Assembly: GCA_026225945.1 (NCBI GenBank)
Contig: JAMJFZ010002307.1
Coordinates: 6,547,001 to 6,611,000 of the forward strand
Direction of reading: 5' to 3'
Source: Cricetomys ansorgei
Taxonomy: Eukaryota; Chordata; Mammalia; Rodentia; Nesomyidae
DNA length: 64,000 nucleotides
The notes under the pieces are model-generated. The model saw only the letters and a program-made list of their open reading frames with translations, searched no databases and had not been told where the DNA came from. A program made the translations under genes and the position numbers. This document shows positions 63,881-64,000 of this stretch, one piece after another; the first letter of the stretch is position 1; every line of letters starts with the position of its first letter.

Positions 63881-64000
63881 AGAAGGCAAGAGACACAGTC
63901 AGATAAAAATAAAAACCAGGCAAGAGTATGCAGAAACACTACATGCGGTGGTCAGCCTGACGTGGCCCACATGGAGACTGAAAGTTTCAGATGGCCACAA

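Noticed and set aside
1..64000. A novel multi-gene defence, biosynthetic or transfer system
   Set aside because: No adjacent conserved genes, operon-like spacing or recognisable catalytic domain anywhere; the sequence is typical repeat-rich mammalian non-coding DNA.

Overview
This is nuclear DNA of a muroid rodent. It is full of rodent-specific short interspersed elements: B1 (7SL-derived), B3/B2-type and ID-type tRNA-derived SINEs, and a B1+ID fusion of the B4 type. It also carries 3' UTRs of rodent L1 and dozens of CA/TG and purine microsatellites. Three B1 copies (5312, 12632, 27095) share a 'gagttacaaca' variant that differs from the mouse/rat consensus I know, which hints at a cricetid (hamster, vole or deer-mouse type). 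No tool was available to confirm the species. Family names for repeats come from recognising consensus text, not from a database run.

I recognise no protein-coding gene, rRNA, functional tRNA, snRNA or CRISPR array. The longest open frames lie in simple repeats or SINEs, or are of a length expected by chance in 64 kb. The window reads as intergenic or deep intronic sequence. Three minus-strand segments (17.5, 36.1 and 57.6 kb) have good splice-site-like borders and open frames, but they match no protein I know and do not join into one frame.

Layout. 0-8 kb: AT-rich sequence with two long tRNA-derived SINEs, two B1 copies with clear target-site duplications, and an unassigned rodent repeat. 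8-17 kb: an L1 3' UTR preceded by an L1-like piece in inverse orientation, a GATA array, a minus-strand B1, a 330-base polypyrimidine tract, a MIR and a second L1 3' UTR. 17-28 kb: CA arrays, MIRs, a MER5A, several SINEs and three copies of a rodent repeat family that I tentatively call URR1-type. 28-45 kb: more SINEs, a SINE split by a purine microsatellite (35 kb), a MER2/Tigger remnant (38.2 kb) and a 2.5-kb stretch without recognised repeats (42-44 kb). 45-54 kb: another L1 3' UTR, a repeat-poor CpG-retaining block near 47.5 kb, and a B3 SINE split by a 337-base TG...CA insertion that looks like a solo LTR. 54-64 kb: ancient L1M remnants on both strands, a fourth L1 3' UTR, a CpG-retaining, homeodomain-site-rich, repeat-free block at 60.2-60.9 kb (the best candidate for function), and a cluster of ID-derived SINEs.

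I found no sign of a previously undescribed multi-gene system. The strongest leads are the putative conserved non-coding element at 60.2-60.9 kb, the insertion at 53.3 kb, and four L1 3' UTRs on the same strand with no recognisable ORF2 upstream.
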